Positions 24,201 to 33,426 of a stretch of 64,000 bases of DNA are shown in pieces (positions within the stretch are counted from its first letter, which is position 1; each line of letters starts with the position of its first letter). This DNA comes from Periconia sp. R9002 (Eukaryota > Ascomycota > Dothideomycetes > Pleosporales > Periconiaceae). The DNA lies in NCBI GenBank assembly GCA_023627715.1, contig JAMAHW010000022.1, forward strand, positions 425,792 to 489,791, read 5' to 3'. Made by a program: the position numbers and the translations under genes. A model generated the notes under the pieces. It made no database searches. It saw only the letters and a list, made by a program, of their open reading frames with translations, and was not told the DNA's origin.

Positions 24201-24766
24201 CGTGCCTGAATATTCCCGCGGTGCCCGATCTGACGGCCTAAGAATAATCGGCTCGGGTTCCAGACTTTGTCTGCATCTGAAGCAGTGTGTAGAGCTTCTG
24301 AAGCTGCATAAACAAGGTAGGAATCTTGAAGACCAGCATGATCCCATCGGAGGTGAATACGACGTGTCAGTCCACGCGCAGACTGGTGAAACTCTTCATG
24401 GCCTATACCGTGGTCTTGAGGTTCGAAAATCTCACGGCCGTCGACCTCCCAATTCAAGAAACAGGTGGCGAATTCGTGCTTGCGACTCGTTTCGGAGGCT
24501 TCTGGATGACCGTTGTTTTTCTCTGGTCGAACCGACTTCAGCACTAAATTGCACAGGTTACAAGATTGACTGCTCTCCGTGATTTCTTCCAAAGTTCCGA
24601 AATAGGAAGGCATAGAAGTGGACCTAAGTCGAAAATTTGCTGGTTCAGTCAGCTCCGGGTCGAGCGAGCGAACAATGAATCGTCGAGGCGCCAATTCGAG
24701 TTGGCGACATTTGAGGCATAACGGCTTTACAGGAATTAGCATTTGCAATAAAGTGTATCTAAACAT
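21266..24766 (-). CDS. HET-domain protein (heterokaryon incompatibility family)
   Basis: A single exon of 1166 residues; the start is at M1, with M9 possible. Two CxxC pairs lie at about residues 17-20 and 69-72. The HET domain begins near residue 253 with YVALSYVWG, continues through DLPRVIQDSIDLVRRIGLQYLWVDALCIVQD (about 289-318) and IYGNAAFTICAADG, and ends with the WNTRAWTFQERLLSRRCLIF block. This order is diagnostic of the family, whose members trigger non-self recognition and cell death or act in innate-immunity-like roles. A disordered, basic, Ser/Pro-rich insert of about 400 residues (about 600-990) separates it from a conserved C-terminal segment ending EWKEIVLA. The insert makes it longer than usual HET proteins of 600-800 residues. 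No NACHT, NLR or repeat domain is visible. The partner locus is unknown. Confidence 0.9.
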   Translation of the reverse strand: MFRYTLLQMLIPVKPLCLKCRQLELAPRRFIVRSLDPELTEPANFRLRSTSMPSYFGTLEEITESSQSCNLCNLVLKSVRPEKNNGHPEASETSRKHEFATCFLNWEVDGREIFEPQDHGIGHEEFHQSARGLTRRIHLRWDHAGLQDSYLVYAASEALHTASDADKVWNPSRLFLGRQIGHRGNIQARVKSWIDLCQHKHRGPCFTPQGYMRTRFRKMLSHAYFGVIDVLNMQLTELPIGEPWDPYHPIPDYVALSYVWGKAPSYTTVLANVMQHRLHGGLDRVFHDLPRVIQDSIDLVRRIGLQYLWVDALCIVQDSERSWNLNAYNMDLIYGNAAFTICAADGTDASTGLLAMNENTGVRSRDQHIADCAGDVRLLVSRPPEMYVRSSQWNTRAWTFQERLLSRRCLIFTGNRVFFQCRSTGMSEDIYADREGAGWSLDFVDAPLQTFRQLSSRSLWVYLKSVELYTARELSKPGDILAAFSGVSNLMQQTMRAPFVFGLPTSHFDAALLWAYSKPVLRRISRQSMKGETHDFPSWSWSGWVGAPAQYRREIINDCLDNVREWLKDRTWIRWYIRDSNGDLRPLWDPDDWSIDLSEHEKWRGYGHQRSGGSMRLRRASLRQGSNAGRAHHPTDIPPPEYYPGFPSPAPTYRNEFGSDDDNDDEQVSVIYESANRARKRPSRDTRAKPKGRKITESRNDSDPPSEGDVTSSNSLTNGTRDTQSRGKEGKTAKSRSTPRPGTHIAKGEYTAEQEKAAKLTRNSVETRNHKPSLRTIENWCRASYYNEVVRFFVDVLLAMLRLVKHLLGVPAQFVPPQPTQLRNMVETPISSISSEWDVMTETLVDAKASTAGDRGSFKHARPGRHDRNGSMQSPKPRITVLRDPKHVNRKNRRPDYVHDLSDDVDSVVTASSSQEHQPRQVRFTPSRQQRSPVIDQPPLGIYNRDPFPHGIPDYVPPTPKRRPSMTESIYPTENAATAAKRRHHDLVFQPDSRVTPEETETRPDFRITLKEFPYQPTITQFDSGETKATLLPILQFWTWHTTLFIQHAVVTTTTIAPEENPEPIRCNIADKFGDWCGAITLDATWVRGAKSAKQEFVAISEAKKFTDDECAMWSYYIPKEREESEWDLFYVLLIAWSDGRWERVGLGKVFKEAFRDAEWKEIVLA

Positions 24767-25302
24767 CCACTAGGGAGAGAGACTCCCACGCTGTCGAGCT
24801 ATTCCCGATGAAAAGCTGGGCCATTCCACTACCCTAATTGCAACGATTGAATGCCTGCTTCAATTGATGGTAGGCTAGATTGTCAGAACATTGGCTTACA
24901 TAGTTGGTTTTCTCATCATGATTCTCGCCCTGACCATGCATTGCTTGTGTTGTTTCTACGGTCATTGCCCGAGTCTGTTTAGGTCCGTAAACGACGCCTG
25001 AAAAACGCGAAAGGCTAGAACAATCTATGCCTCAGGTGTGTATCGGCAAAAATAGAGCTAGACGCTTGCAGAAGTGTAGGCTCGAGGACACCGTAGGAAT
25101 GATGGCTGCGATCAATGATATCCACACAATGTAGGTAGGGGCACAATACAATGGCCAGAGACATCTAGGAATTGTCAGGACGAAGAGGCTCTTAAAGGTA
25201 AGTGGGGAAGATAGGCTATCGCGCTGACGGTGAAAGTGACAAGGCTGAGGCTAAAGCCAACCATCGGCGTGTAGGGGTATACGATGCAGGACTCTGACTA
25301 AC

Positions 25303-25465
25303 ATTACGAGGTTTGGCTGGGTTGGGTAAAGGGTGTTAACCGCACTTTCTGCTTTTAAAATACTATTAAACACCCTCTTAACATAGCTTCTACATGCGCT
25401 TAACATACAATCTAGACTTTAATTCTTGCTAGACAGCAATGTTAGGGTGTGCCAAACCCCGTAAT
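25303..25465. mobile_element. MITE-like element with 15-bp terminal inverted repeats
   Basis: The left end (25303-25317, ATTACGAGGTTTGGC) and the right end (25451-25465) are inverted copies matching at 14 of 15 positions. Inside, GGGTGTT (25331-25337) is mirrored by AACACCC (25369-25375), so a nested hairpin is possible. The 163-bp length without coding capacity fits a miniature inverted-repeat transposable element. I could not identify a clear target-site duplication. A second element at 55306-55498 shares the ATTRCGRRGTTT end pattern and an internal GGGTGTTAAC. Confidence 0.5.
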
Positions 25466-25581
25466 AAACACACACATACATATAGGAATGAAGATAACGT
25501 ATTGACAACCTGGTACCGGTTAATGGAAGGCGGCAGTCGTATGGTAGATAATGGGGGGCTTTGCTGGAAGAGACGACTCAC

Positions 25582-25599
25582 TACATACATATGTATGTA
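25582..25599. repeat. 18-bp perfect palindrome
   Basis: TACATACATATGTATGTA is identical to its reverse complement. It is one of several palindromes within 300 bp. Confidence 0.8.
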
Positions 25600-25693
25600 C
25601 ATTGATACTATTAACTAATGTTCAATGTACATGTAGGGAAAGTCCTCAATCACGTGACGTTCATTCATCTGTACATCAATGATACCTACCTAT

Positions 25694-25718
25694 GTACCTA
25701 GGTACATACATGTATGTA
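25694..25718. repeat. Two overlapping perfect palindromes
   Basis: GTACCTAGGTAC (25694-25705) overlaps TACATACATGTATGTA (25703-25718); both are perfect palindromes. The TACCTAGGTA core also occurs at 20893-20902. Confidence 0.8.
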
Positions 25719-25867
25719 TTTAGGGATGCACGTGTCTTGAGATGGGCGATTAATTTTTTTTTTTCTTAACATTCCTGGGAAAGGCCTCAAGGATACAAGT
25801 CTATTCTAAAGTGTTTGGTTTCCTAAAATAACAACCTTGGAAGATGAAGAAGGACCAGAGGCAAAGA

Positions 25868-25881
25868 TACCTACGTAGGTA
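25868..25881. repeat. 14-bp perfect palindrome
   Basis: TACCTACGTAGGTA lies 31 bp beyond the stop codon of the FAD monooxygenase gene, in its likely 3' UTR. Confidence 0.75.
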
Positions 25882-25911
25882 GAGGCAAATGGTCAAGTGC
25901 CACTTCCCCCT

Positions 25912-27389
25912 TCAACGAACCCCCATAAACACCCTCCCAACCTCAACCGCCCAATCCAGATCCACATCCCAGATCCACCTCATCCTCGTATCCATATACC
26001 CCCTCGTCAACTCCCAATCCCCAAACCTAACCTCCTTATCATCGCCCGCCCAAAAATGGCCACTCTCCCTGCCCGTCCTAACCTGCGCCTGCGTGCGCTC
26101 CTTCCGCACCTGATTAAATGCCAGAAACGCCTTCCTCAAATCACGACGCGAGGTCACGCACTTGAGGATCTCGCCGAGGACGTAGGCATCCTCGATGGCC
26201 ATGCCGGCGCCGGAACCTTGGAAGGGGGTGCCGCCGTGCGCGGCGTCGCCGATGACGAGGGCGTGGTTGTGCGCGTAGGTTGGGAGCGGGTTGTCGAGTT
26301 GGTCGAAGAGGGCGTAGATTGTGTTGTGGGACGTTAGAGGGATGAGGTCGAGGATGAAGGGGGACCAGTTTTTGGCGGTGAGGTCGGCGAGCATGGCCAT
26401 GTGGTCTGTTGGGAGGATCCAGTCTTTGTAAGGCCATGAGGGGCGGTTGCCGAAGAAGGTTACTGAGGGGAGGTTAGAATTATTTTATTTTTGTTTTTGT
26501 TTTGCTTTAAAAAGAGGGGTTTGTGGGAAAGTAGGAGAAGGGGATTTGGTTGGTTACCAGAGATGAATTTCCCTCCTTGGATGGGGAGGGAAGAAACGTG
26601 GCCGTGTTTGCCCATGTAGATGTTGTTGTTCATAGCCTTTTCTTCGCCCAAGACTTTAATGGCCTGGTCCATAGGGATTACACCGCGATAGCAGTACTTC
26701 CCTGTGAACGTCGGTTCGCAACCCGGCGCCACGAATCCTCGTACTTTGCTCTTGACGCCGTCACAGCCGACAATGCCATCATGCACCGCTTCCGTGCCGT
26801 CCTTGAACTTCAAACGCATCTTGAACTCGCCATCTTCGCCGCGCTCTTCCGAGATTTCTGTAACGCGCTTGTTGAACCTGCAGATGCCCTCAGGCACCAG
26901 CTTGACGAGCTCGTCGAGGAAGTTGGCCCGATGCACCGCGACCTGGCCATCGGGGCATTTGGGCGAGTGCACGAGGTCGCCGGCCTTCTTGCCCTCGACG
27001 TCGATGCCGACACGGATGTCGAACCAGTACTCCTGCTTGGAGGGCCACAGGCTGTTTGTGGAGATTTTGTCGAAGGCGGTGCGCAGGACCGGGTCGATGA
27101 GCGCGAGGGCTTTCTTTGCGTTGGGCTGGATGGCGACGCCTGCGCCGATTTCGCGGAACGAGGCGCACGACTCGTAGATGGTGAGGTCGATTTGCGGACT
27201 GTGTTTTATAATGGACACGGCGGTGCAGAGGCCAGCTATACCGCCGCCTACAAGGGCGAGCGAGATTCGTGGGTTTTGCTCGGTTGTTCCATGGCTGGTA
27301 CCGGTGGTACTGTTGGTACCATTGGTAGTAGTACTGCTGGCAGTACGGTCTGGAAGGTTGGTGACGCTTGTGTCCTGTTGCGAAGACAT
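25912..27389 (-). CDS. FAD-dependent monooxygenase, salicylate-hydroxylase-like
   Basis: Exon 1 (27389-26558) and exon 2 (26462-25912) join across a 95-nt intron in phase 1, giving 460 residues. The start at MSSQQDTS is preferred; an in-frame ATG at 27497 would add 36 residues with no obvious targeting role. The Rossmann dinucleotide motif is GGGIAG in LALVGGGIAGLCTAVSI (about residue 45), ending in the acidic IYE that binds the FAD ribose. The second FAD motif is GDAAHGGTPFQGSGAGMAIEDA (about 350-371). The middle GIVGCDGVKSKVR matches the DG motif. This set defines class A flavoprotein hydroxylases, which use NAD(P)H and O2 to hydroxylate aromatic substrates; the actual substrate is unknown. 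No biosynthetic cluster core is adjacent, so catabolism of phenolics is the simplest guess. Confidence 0.9.
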
Positions 27390-28665
27390 GCTTAATGTGG
27401 TTGATGGACTTTTGTTCGAGGTTGTAGGGCGCTTTTCGTGGGGGCCGGTTGGTCGATACTTATACACATACAATGTCGTGCGTTTGCAGGTCGACATGTG
27501 AATTGAGGGCAGACATTGGCTGGTTAATATATTTCTTTTGCAGGTCCAACATCAACTGCCTCGTAGATAGTCCGCTTTAAGGAGTAAGCTCCTTTCGTAC
27601 GATACCCTTTTTCCTCTCCTCAGCCTTACGGGCCCCTCTGCTGTACAGATAATGCAGAGTGTCGTATTGCCGGACATGCTTGGTTCAGGGGGTTTGTGCA
27701 GCGTGGCGGCAAGAAACCACTCAAAAACAGCATGCTATTCGCCTGACGAAACGCGGTGTTTTCGGAAACCGATTGCTCAATGGGGCGACATATTTTGCTT
27801 CTGCCGGTAAGGTAAGCTTTCCATACGTAAGATGTGCCTGGAGACGCAGTCTGTATGGAATGCGTACACTTTACTCCAAAGATGATGTTTTGGGAGGGCC
27901 GCTGGGATCAATGTCGAATGTCCGGGTGGGGTTTGTCTTGCGACGCATTTGGCATCAATCCTTTAAAAGACGTCGAAAACGCCGACTCGCCGACAATTGC
28001 CTAATTCTCTCCGGCAAATGCCACCTCCTTCACCCCAGAGACCTCTTGAAGAGTAAAATCCATAAGCTGAAGACGTCAATGGTCGATTCGAGGGATGACC
28101 GGCACCTGAGGAGGCATAGCGGGAGCGGTTCGAAAGAGCCATTTTCATCTACCGATGTGAAGAAGCGAAGACTTGGTTACGTCTTCAAGGGGATCCTTTG
28201 ACGATGTTGACGTGGGTGTCGGTGTTTTATGAGAAGAAGAAAAGGAAAATGTCTTTCGAGCGAGGAAGAAAATGGAGGATGCTGACGCATCAATTCAAGC
28301 TGGAGAGTCATGGGCTTGATACCTATCATGCATGGATGGGATCCAACAAGAGGATTATCGAGCCGCATTCCGAAGTCGTACAGGGGAAGAAAAGTAGGAT
28401 CGCGGTAATATACCACAGTACTAAAACAGTTCTCTTTCTCAACTGAGAAGTTTTCGTACAGAAATTGTAAGGTGAGGAGTTGCGTTAAGCGGTGGAACAT
28501 GCATTATTTACAACAGCATCTACATACCACCATGACTGACATGTTCACTTCCCAGTTGCGTGACCTGCACTAGAGAGGAGAAGTTGCCCACCAAATCGAA
28601 TAACTCATGATGCATCGCACTGTTTTAGCAACAAATGTGGTAAAGGATCGAGGTGTTCTCTCTTT
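27390..28665. other. Intergenic region, no gene recognised
   Basis: This gap holds the promoter of the FAD monooxygenase and the 3' flank of the methyltransferase gene. Reading frames in it, including one of about 180 codons without an ATG start, are basic, lack motifs and do not look coding. If the 27497 start of the monooxygenase is right, the first 108 bases belong to that gene. Confidence 0.45.
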
Positions 28666-30168
28666 TTACAATGGCACATCCTCCATCATCTGGGTAGCAC
28701 CCTCCCTTCCGACAGTAATAATCACATCGCCCAAAGTTTTTGTCGCAAACCCCGCCTCACTATACCGGAAGTAATAATCCCACTTCCTCTTGAAAACTTC
28801 AGCGCTCTCTTCATCCATGCCGCGATTCTTCTGATCATCAAGCAGTTGGTTCTTAATCCTGTCTTCCCAGTTTCCCAAAAAGTTCTCGCGCCAGATGCGC
28901 AGCGCCTTCGCGTAATGTGGGCCGATGTTTTCTACACTGTCGACCACGAGCGAGCCAGCAGAGCCAGTCGTTATTGAGTTGACGAGCTGCGTGACGGTGG
29001 GGAGGTGGCCGCCGGGGAAGATGTATCTGCGAATGAAGTCATCGGATTTGGCGTAGGCCTCGTAGCGGGCCTCGGGCATGGTGATGCATTGGAAGCACGC
29101 GACGCCACCGTCTTGTTTGAGGAGTTTGTGAATGCAACGGAAGTATTCTTCTAGGTACTCGCGGCCTACGGCTTCGAGCATCTCGATGGATATGATTTTG
29201 TCGTAGGGGCCGGTAGATGGGACTTGAAGTTTACGGTAGTCGCATAGAAGGACGGTGATCTTGTCCGAGAGGCCTGCTTCACGGATTCTTTCTTCTGCTA
29301 GCTCTTTTTGTTCTATGGAAAGAGTCACAGATGTTACTCGGCAGCCTGTTCGCTGGACCGCTCGCATCGCAAGACTGCCCCATCCTGTGCCGATTTCCAA
29401 AACGTGATCTGTCGATTTTACGTGTGTATTATCTATAAAGCGGTCGAGTTTTCGCATTTGAGCTTGTTCGAGGGTTTCGACGGCGCTGTTCTGGTTTGAT
29501 GTGGGTAGCCATATCGGACATGAATAGGTCATATCTGGCGACAGAAAAGATGCAAACATGCCATTTGAAATATCGTAATGAGCCATGATGTTGAGTCGCG
29601 CATTTTGGAGGTTGTTGCTGCCGCGGAGGAGGGCGGCGAGGCCCGTAGATATGGCGGAGGTCAGCGTCGAACCGTTGGAGAGGTGGTTGCGGTTTAATAT
29701 GAATAGCTGTTGCGGCCGTCAGTGATTGCACTCATACAAGTAGCCTTTTAGTACTGACCTCGAAAAACTGTGTCAGATCGGGCGAAGAAACCTCGCCGAG
29801 CATGTAACTTTCTGCGAAACCCTAAGCATTGTGAGCCCCCCAATTCCGTTTCTGAAGCTCGCATCCAAACAGTGCTCCTGCTCAGATGAGGTGGTACGCA
29901 CCATATCCGCAAACAAAGCCAATCGAACCCAGAACTTCTCATTTTGCACATGGAGCGCAGCGTCGGGTGTTTTGGGTGACTCTGCGCCAAAGACAGCAAA
30001 GCTTTTGGCGGAGCTACTGTCGTAGAGAGACAGTCTCCCTAATTTTATTTGCTGCAATTGCGCAGTAGTCCCATTCTTGCACAGTGCGACCAGCGAATCC
30101 CAACTTTGGGACGTGACTGTGCTCCAAATCGTAGCCGCTGGTCCGGTCAAGGGGCTCAGTAGTGCCAT
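28666..30168 (-). CDS. Cyclopropane-fatty-acyl-phospholipid synthase-like methyltransferase
   Basis: Three exons, 30168-29902, 29821-29759 and 29706-28666, with introns of 80 and 52 nt, give 456 residues. The joins restore FADMGFAESYMLGEVSSPD and FFELFILNRNHL, both typical of the family. The SAM-binding motif is VLEIGTGWG (about residue 212), preceded by MAHYDISNGMF, the acceptor-side motif, and followed by IISIEMLEAVG and GGVACFQCITMP. The family transfers the SAM methylene to a cis double bond in phospholipid acyl chains. In fungi, related enzymes also methylate sphingolipids or unusual acyl chains, so the exact substrate is uncertain. Length equals that of full-length members. There is no fused amine-oxidase domain, and none lies next to the gene in this window. 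Confidence 0.88.
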
Positions 30169-31385
30169 TGTGGGAGGAACTATGAGTGTGTATCTTCACT
30201 TAAGACCAAAGCTAACAGATCCAGCTGCTGAGAAAACAAAAACCGAGATCAAGACGCAGGAGACGGAAGCAAGGCCGACGCAAAGAATCGCAAACTGGCA
30301 GTTTTCAACACAGCTATCGTGGAATGCGACGGACAAAGGTAGAGGCACAAGTCCAACCCCACCACCCGCGCTTCGGAATGGACCCATATAATTGAGACAT
30401 TTCAGGTCCATGGCTGTAGCGGAGCGATTTCCAGACAAAATGGACTGACTCGTGGGCATGATTGCACAATGCAGGTGTAGCATTATTGTTCGACGATTGC
30501 AGAATGGACGAGGGTACGTTTCCGTTTCCAGACTTCTATGACGTTTTCAACCGCTCCATAGAGTAGCGGGCGTAAGATGCAGTGGAGCGCAGGGTCCCTG
30601 AAAACATGTTCTCGTACGATGGCAGCGTGGCAGGCGTTGTTGTGTTTGATGCATTGTAGCAGATAGATTATGGAAGATGTCTATCGTGAGCTCCCAAAAT
30701 CAATGGGGATAGGGGACGAGAAGAGTTTATAAGGCCGGGGCGACGATGAGGCTGTCAATATGACGTTTTTGATGTGCAGGGCGGCATGTCCTTGGCGTGC
30801 TTCTTAGCTTTAGCTAACCACCACGACAATAAGCTTTGTTTCGGCTCGGCATGGTTCCGACGCATATCAGACACTGGCACTGGCACTGGCACTGACTTGG
30901 ACAACGGCAAAGACAAGGTCTGCAGAAATCGGAGACTCGCTAAGTTGATGTGACTAGGGGAGAAGAGCTGTTGTGGATCAGCGCATTCCGCGGCCTTTGA
31001 ATTCGCTTCCGTACCTGCATCTTCAAAATGTACCTACATAGGGCTGTAGAAACTTAAAACATGATCACCATTGCGAAAGCATCCATGGCATGCATTGATA
31101 CTGTAAAATCAACCGAAAACTTTATCGAATGAACCCTTACTGCGAGTACCTGGCCAAATCGTGCAAGATCATCGCATCCCACGAGATCCGTCTCCTTATC
31201 GATAACGACCACCCGCGTTCTCACTCTACGCGTTCACCGACGCGTCTCCTGCATCCAACACTTCAAATTTCCACAACGAAAAACCCACCCCCCAATTCAA
31301 AACCAGACCAGACCAAACTAAACGAAATCAGTCCCACCCGTTTTACACCACGAACAACCCCCCCAAAAAAAGACAAGAACTCAAA
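30169..31385. promoter_or_regulatory. Divergent promoter region, methyltransferase / RNase H2C
   Basis: A 1.2-kb gap between two outward-facing start codons. It contains an ACTGGC tandem repeat (30873-30896) and, just before the RNase H2C start, a C/A-rich tract from 31260 typical of fungal leaders. A 95-codon minus-strand frame at 30196-30483 has an ATG but no motif. Confidence 0.45.
30873..30896. repeat. ACTGGC hexamer repeat
   Basis: Three exact ACTGGC units followed by a diverged ACTGAC unit, non-coding. Confidence 0.7.
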
Positions 31386-31952
31386 ATGATAGCCATCAAC
31401 CACCAACCACCCCCCAAAAAGCACACCCCGAACCTACTCCCCTTGCGCATAAACCACTCCGGCCGCATCGAGAACGCAAACCAGTACTTCAAGCCCGTTT
31501 CCAAACCTGCAACATCATCACTACACCAACAAGAACAACCACCACCACCCTCCCACCCAGATACAAACCCAGACGCATCACAACCACAACCACAACCAGG
31601 TACAACCACACCCACACCCCCAACCGAAACAAAACACGCCTACTTCCGCGGCCGACACCTCCTATCTACCTCTTTACCCGTTCCCTCGAATTACACAGGC
31701 TCGATAGTGCACTTCACGTCGTCGCCCGCGGACCACCAGCAAGCCAGAAACAACGAGGAAGACATGACCGACGACGACGATGATGAGGATGGGATGCAAG
31801 GACTCGAAACAACGACGGCGCATATCCTGGGTACGTTTGATGAAGTGGTGTTGTGGGGTCATGCGGAGAAGGTGGATGAGGAGAAGGATGAGTTTGTTAG
31901 GGGGGTGAGGGAGTGGATTGGGTTTGCGGAGGGGTTGCATGGCGATGATTGA
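31386..31952 (+). CDS. Ribonuclease H2 subunit C (non-catalytic)
   Basis: A single exon of 188 residues starting at MIAINHQP. The signature LLPLRINHSGRIENANQYF (about residues 17-35) and AYFRGRHLLSTSLPVP (about 85-100), followed by YTGSIV, match the RNase H2 subunit C family. A Pro/Gln-rich loop (about 45-80) and an acidic run (DDDDDEDG) lie between and after them, and VVLWGHAEK is the last conserved strand. Subunit C pairs with subunit B to scaffold the catalytic A subunit, which removes ribonucleotides from DNA and RNA/DNA hybrids in the nucleus. Length is slightly above that of the animal subunit because of the two disordered loops. Sense-strand codons are C-ending until about 31800 and then sharply G-ending. 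Confidence 0.85.
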   Translation: MIAINHQPPPKKHTPNLLPLRINHSGRIENANQYFKPVSKPATSSLHQQEQPPPPSHPDTNPDASQPQPQPGTTTPTPPTETKHAYFRGRHLLSTSLPVPSNYTGSIVHFTSSPADHQQARNNEEDMTDDDDDEDGMQGLETTTAHILGTFDEVVLWGHAEKVDEEKDEFVRGVREWIGFAEGLHGDD

Positions 31953-32277
31953 GTGAGGGATTGAAGGAGGGTTGGAGGGAATGGGTGAACAGGAAAAGGA
32001 GTAAGGAGGTTCATGAAAGCGAGAACTGGAGAAGGAAGGGATGGACGTGTTTGACTGTCAAGGTTTCAGACAGGAGTATCATTGATATCATTTACTTGAC
32101 CGAGCTACGAGAGAGGACGAGTGGGATAATGGACAATGAATGAATATATACATCTAGGTACGAGTCGAGTCGACAAGCTCAAACAGTGAAACCTATAGCA
32201 ACAACTCGCCCCCCAAAAATCAAACCCCCTATTCCCCTCTCTATCCACCTAATCCACTCCCCTCCACGCGTACCAAC
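31953..32277. other. Short convergent intergenic region
   Basis: This 325-bp gap lies between the 3' ends of RNase H2C and the minus-strand membrane protein. Nothing beyond 3' UTR-like sequence is seen. Confidence 0.5.
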
Positions 32278-33426
32278 CTACCCCGCAAGCTCCGTCCTCC
32301 CCTCTAAAATCGCTTGAAACGCCCCCATCGTCGGAAGCAGCAACATAGCCACGCTCAACGTCTGTCCAAACCCCCACTCATTCTCCTTCGCGCCCTGCAA
32401 ACCGCACCACTTCTCGGGCTCCTCAGGGACAGAGAACTTCTGGCTCAGCACGAGAATAACTGACAGCGTAGCGAGCACAATCTGGATAATGAATGCAACG
32501 AGCGGGTTCAGGAACATGACGAGGATGAGACGCAAGAAGGCGCGTGCGGGACATTCGGTACCGCCGCCAGCGAGCATCAGAGGGCGATTTTCGGTAGGCG
32601 TATACACGATGGCGACGAGCGCGGTGGAGAAACCGATCAGCATGAACGCCATGGGAACGAGGAAGGACAAGCGATGGACGCGCATTTCGCGCTCGAGGAC
32701 GCCGCTGCTCGATACCCTCACGGTTTCGGGCATGGCAATGGCGGCGATCATGGATGCAAACAGGCAGATGGTAAACAGGATGACGAGCGTGATGCGGATT
32801 TTGGCAATGAGCTTGTACCGGCGGAGATACTTGCGCAGCGTGATGAGGGCGGCGAGGTGCGACGAGGAGGAGAGGGCGCAGATGTAAAGGATTAGGACGA
32901 AGTGTGCTCCTTGGACTTCGAGTGAGTTCTGGGCTACCTGTTATGCTCCTCGCATCAGCATACACGTCGTAGATTCAACCTTTCACATCCCTTCCTCTCG
33001 TTCTTTTGTAGAGTACGACCTTGATCCACCCAGAAAGCAACACCGCATAGCCCGTGACAAGCTGCTGATCCCCCAACCCGATAACCAGCGGATCCAGAAA
33101 AGGACGCCAAGCGTAATCCTTCTTCCACCCCGTATCAATCAACCGTTCTCGGATATATCGAATCGGCGCACGGATGGTGAAGCGGCCTTTGGCATCGAAG
33201 GCTTGGTCGAGCAGCATGGCGAGGATGGACGCTGCGGTCGTCATGAAACTGGCGATTACGAAAGAGACGACGACCTGTTGTAGACCTTAATGGCATGTTG
33301 CTTGTGTAGGTTAGGTAGGGCATGGGAGATGCTTACACCTACGCCTGCGATGTCTGGTTCTGCGCCAGCGTCACAGTTGCCACCGTATGATGCCACACTA
33401 TCGAACATGACCCATGGTGCAGGCAT
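32278..33426 (-). CDS. Conserved fungal multi-pass membrane protein (PDIAGxGV family)
   Basis: Three exons, 33426-33337, 33274-33020 and 32937-32278, with introns of 62 and 82 nt, join in phase 0 to give 334 residues. The first join restores EPDIAGVGVVVSFVIASF, the N-terminal hallmark of a fungus-specific membrane family that usually reads DPDIAGIGV; here Asp is replaced by Glu. The second join gives SGWIKVAQNSLEVQGAHF and then LSSSSHLAALITLRKYLRRY. Several hydrophobic helices follow (FTICLFASMIAAIAM, LVPMAFMLIGFSTALVAIV, LVAFIIQIVLATLSVILVL), so seven or so membrane passes are likely. The function of this family is not known to me. A G-protein-coupled-receptor-like topology is possible but is not claimed. 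Confidence 0.8.

Larger units (their letters stand above)
24767..25911. other. Intergenic region with inverted-repeat element and palindromes
   Basis: This 1.1-kb gap lies upstream of the HET gene and downstream of the FAD monooxygenase gene (both minus strand). It contains a 163-bp element with terminal inverted repeats and a cluster of perfect palindromes, annotated separately. No gene is seen. Confidence 0.55.

Noticed and set aside
25303..27389. Secondary-metabolite cluster around the FAD monooxygenase
   Set aside because: No polyketide synthase, NRPS, terpene cyclase, transporter or cluster regulator lies nearby; the monooxygenase alone is not enough.
27659..28201. 180-codon plus-strand frame
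   Set aside because: Begins with GTG, is very basic and shows no motif; not a credible fungal gene.
30196..30483. 95-codon minus-strand frame with ATG upstream of the methyltransferase
   Set aside because: Has a hydrophobic stretch but no family resemblance; the methyltransferase is already full length without it.
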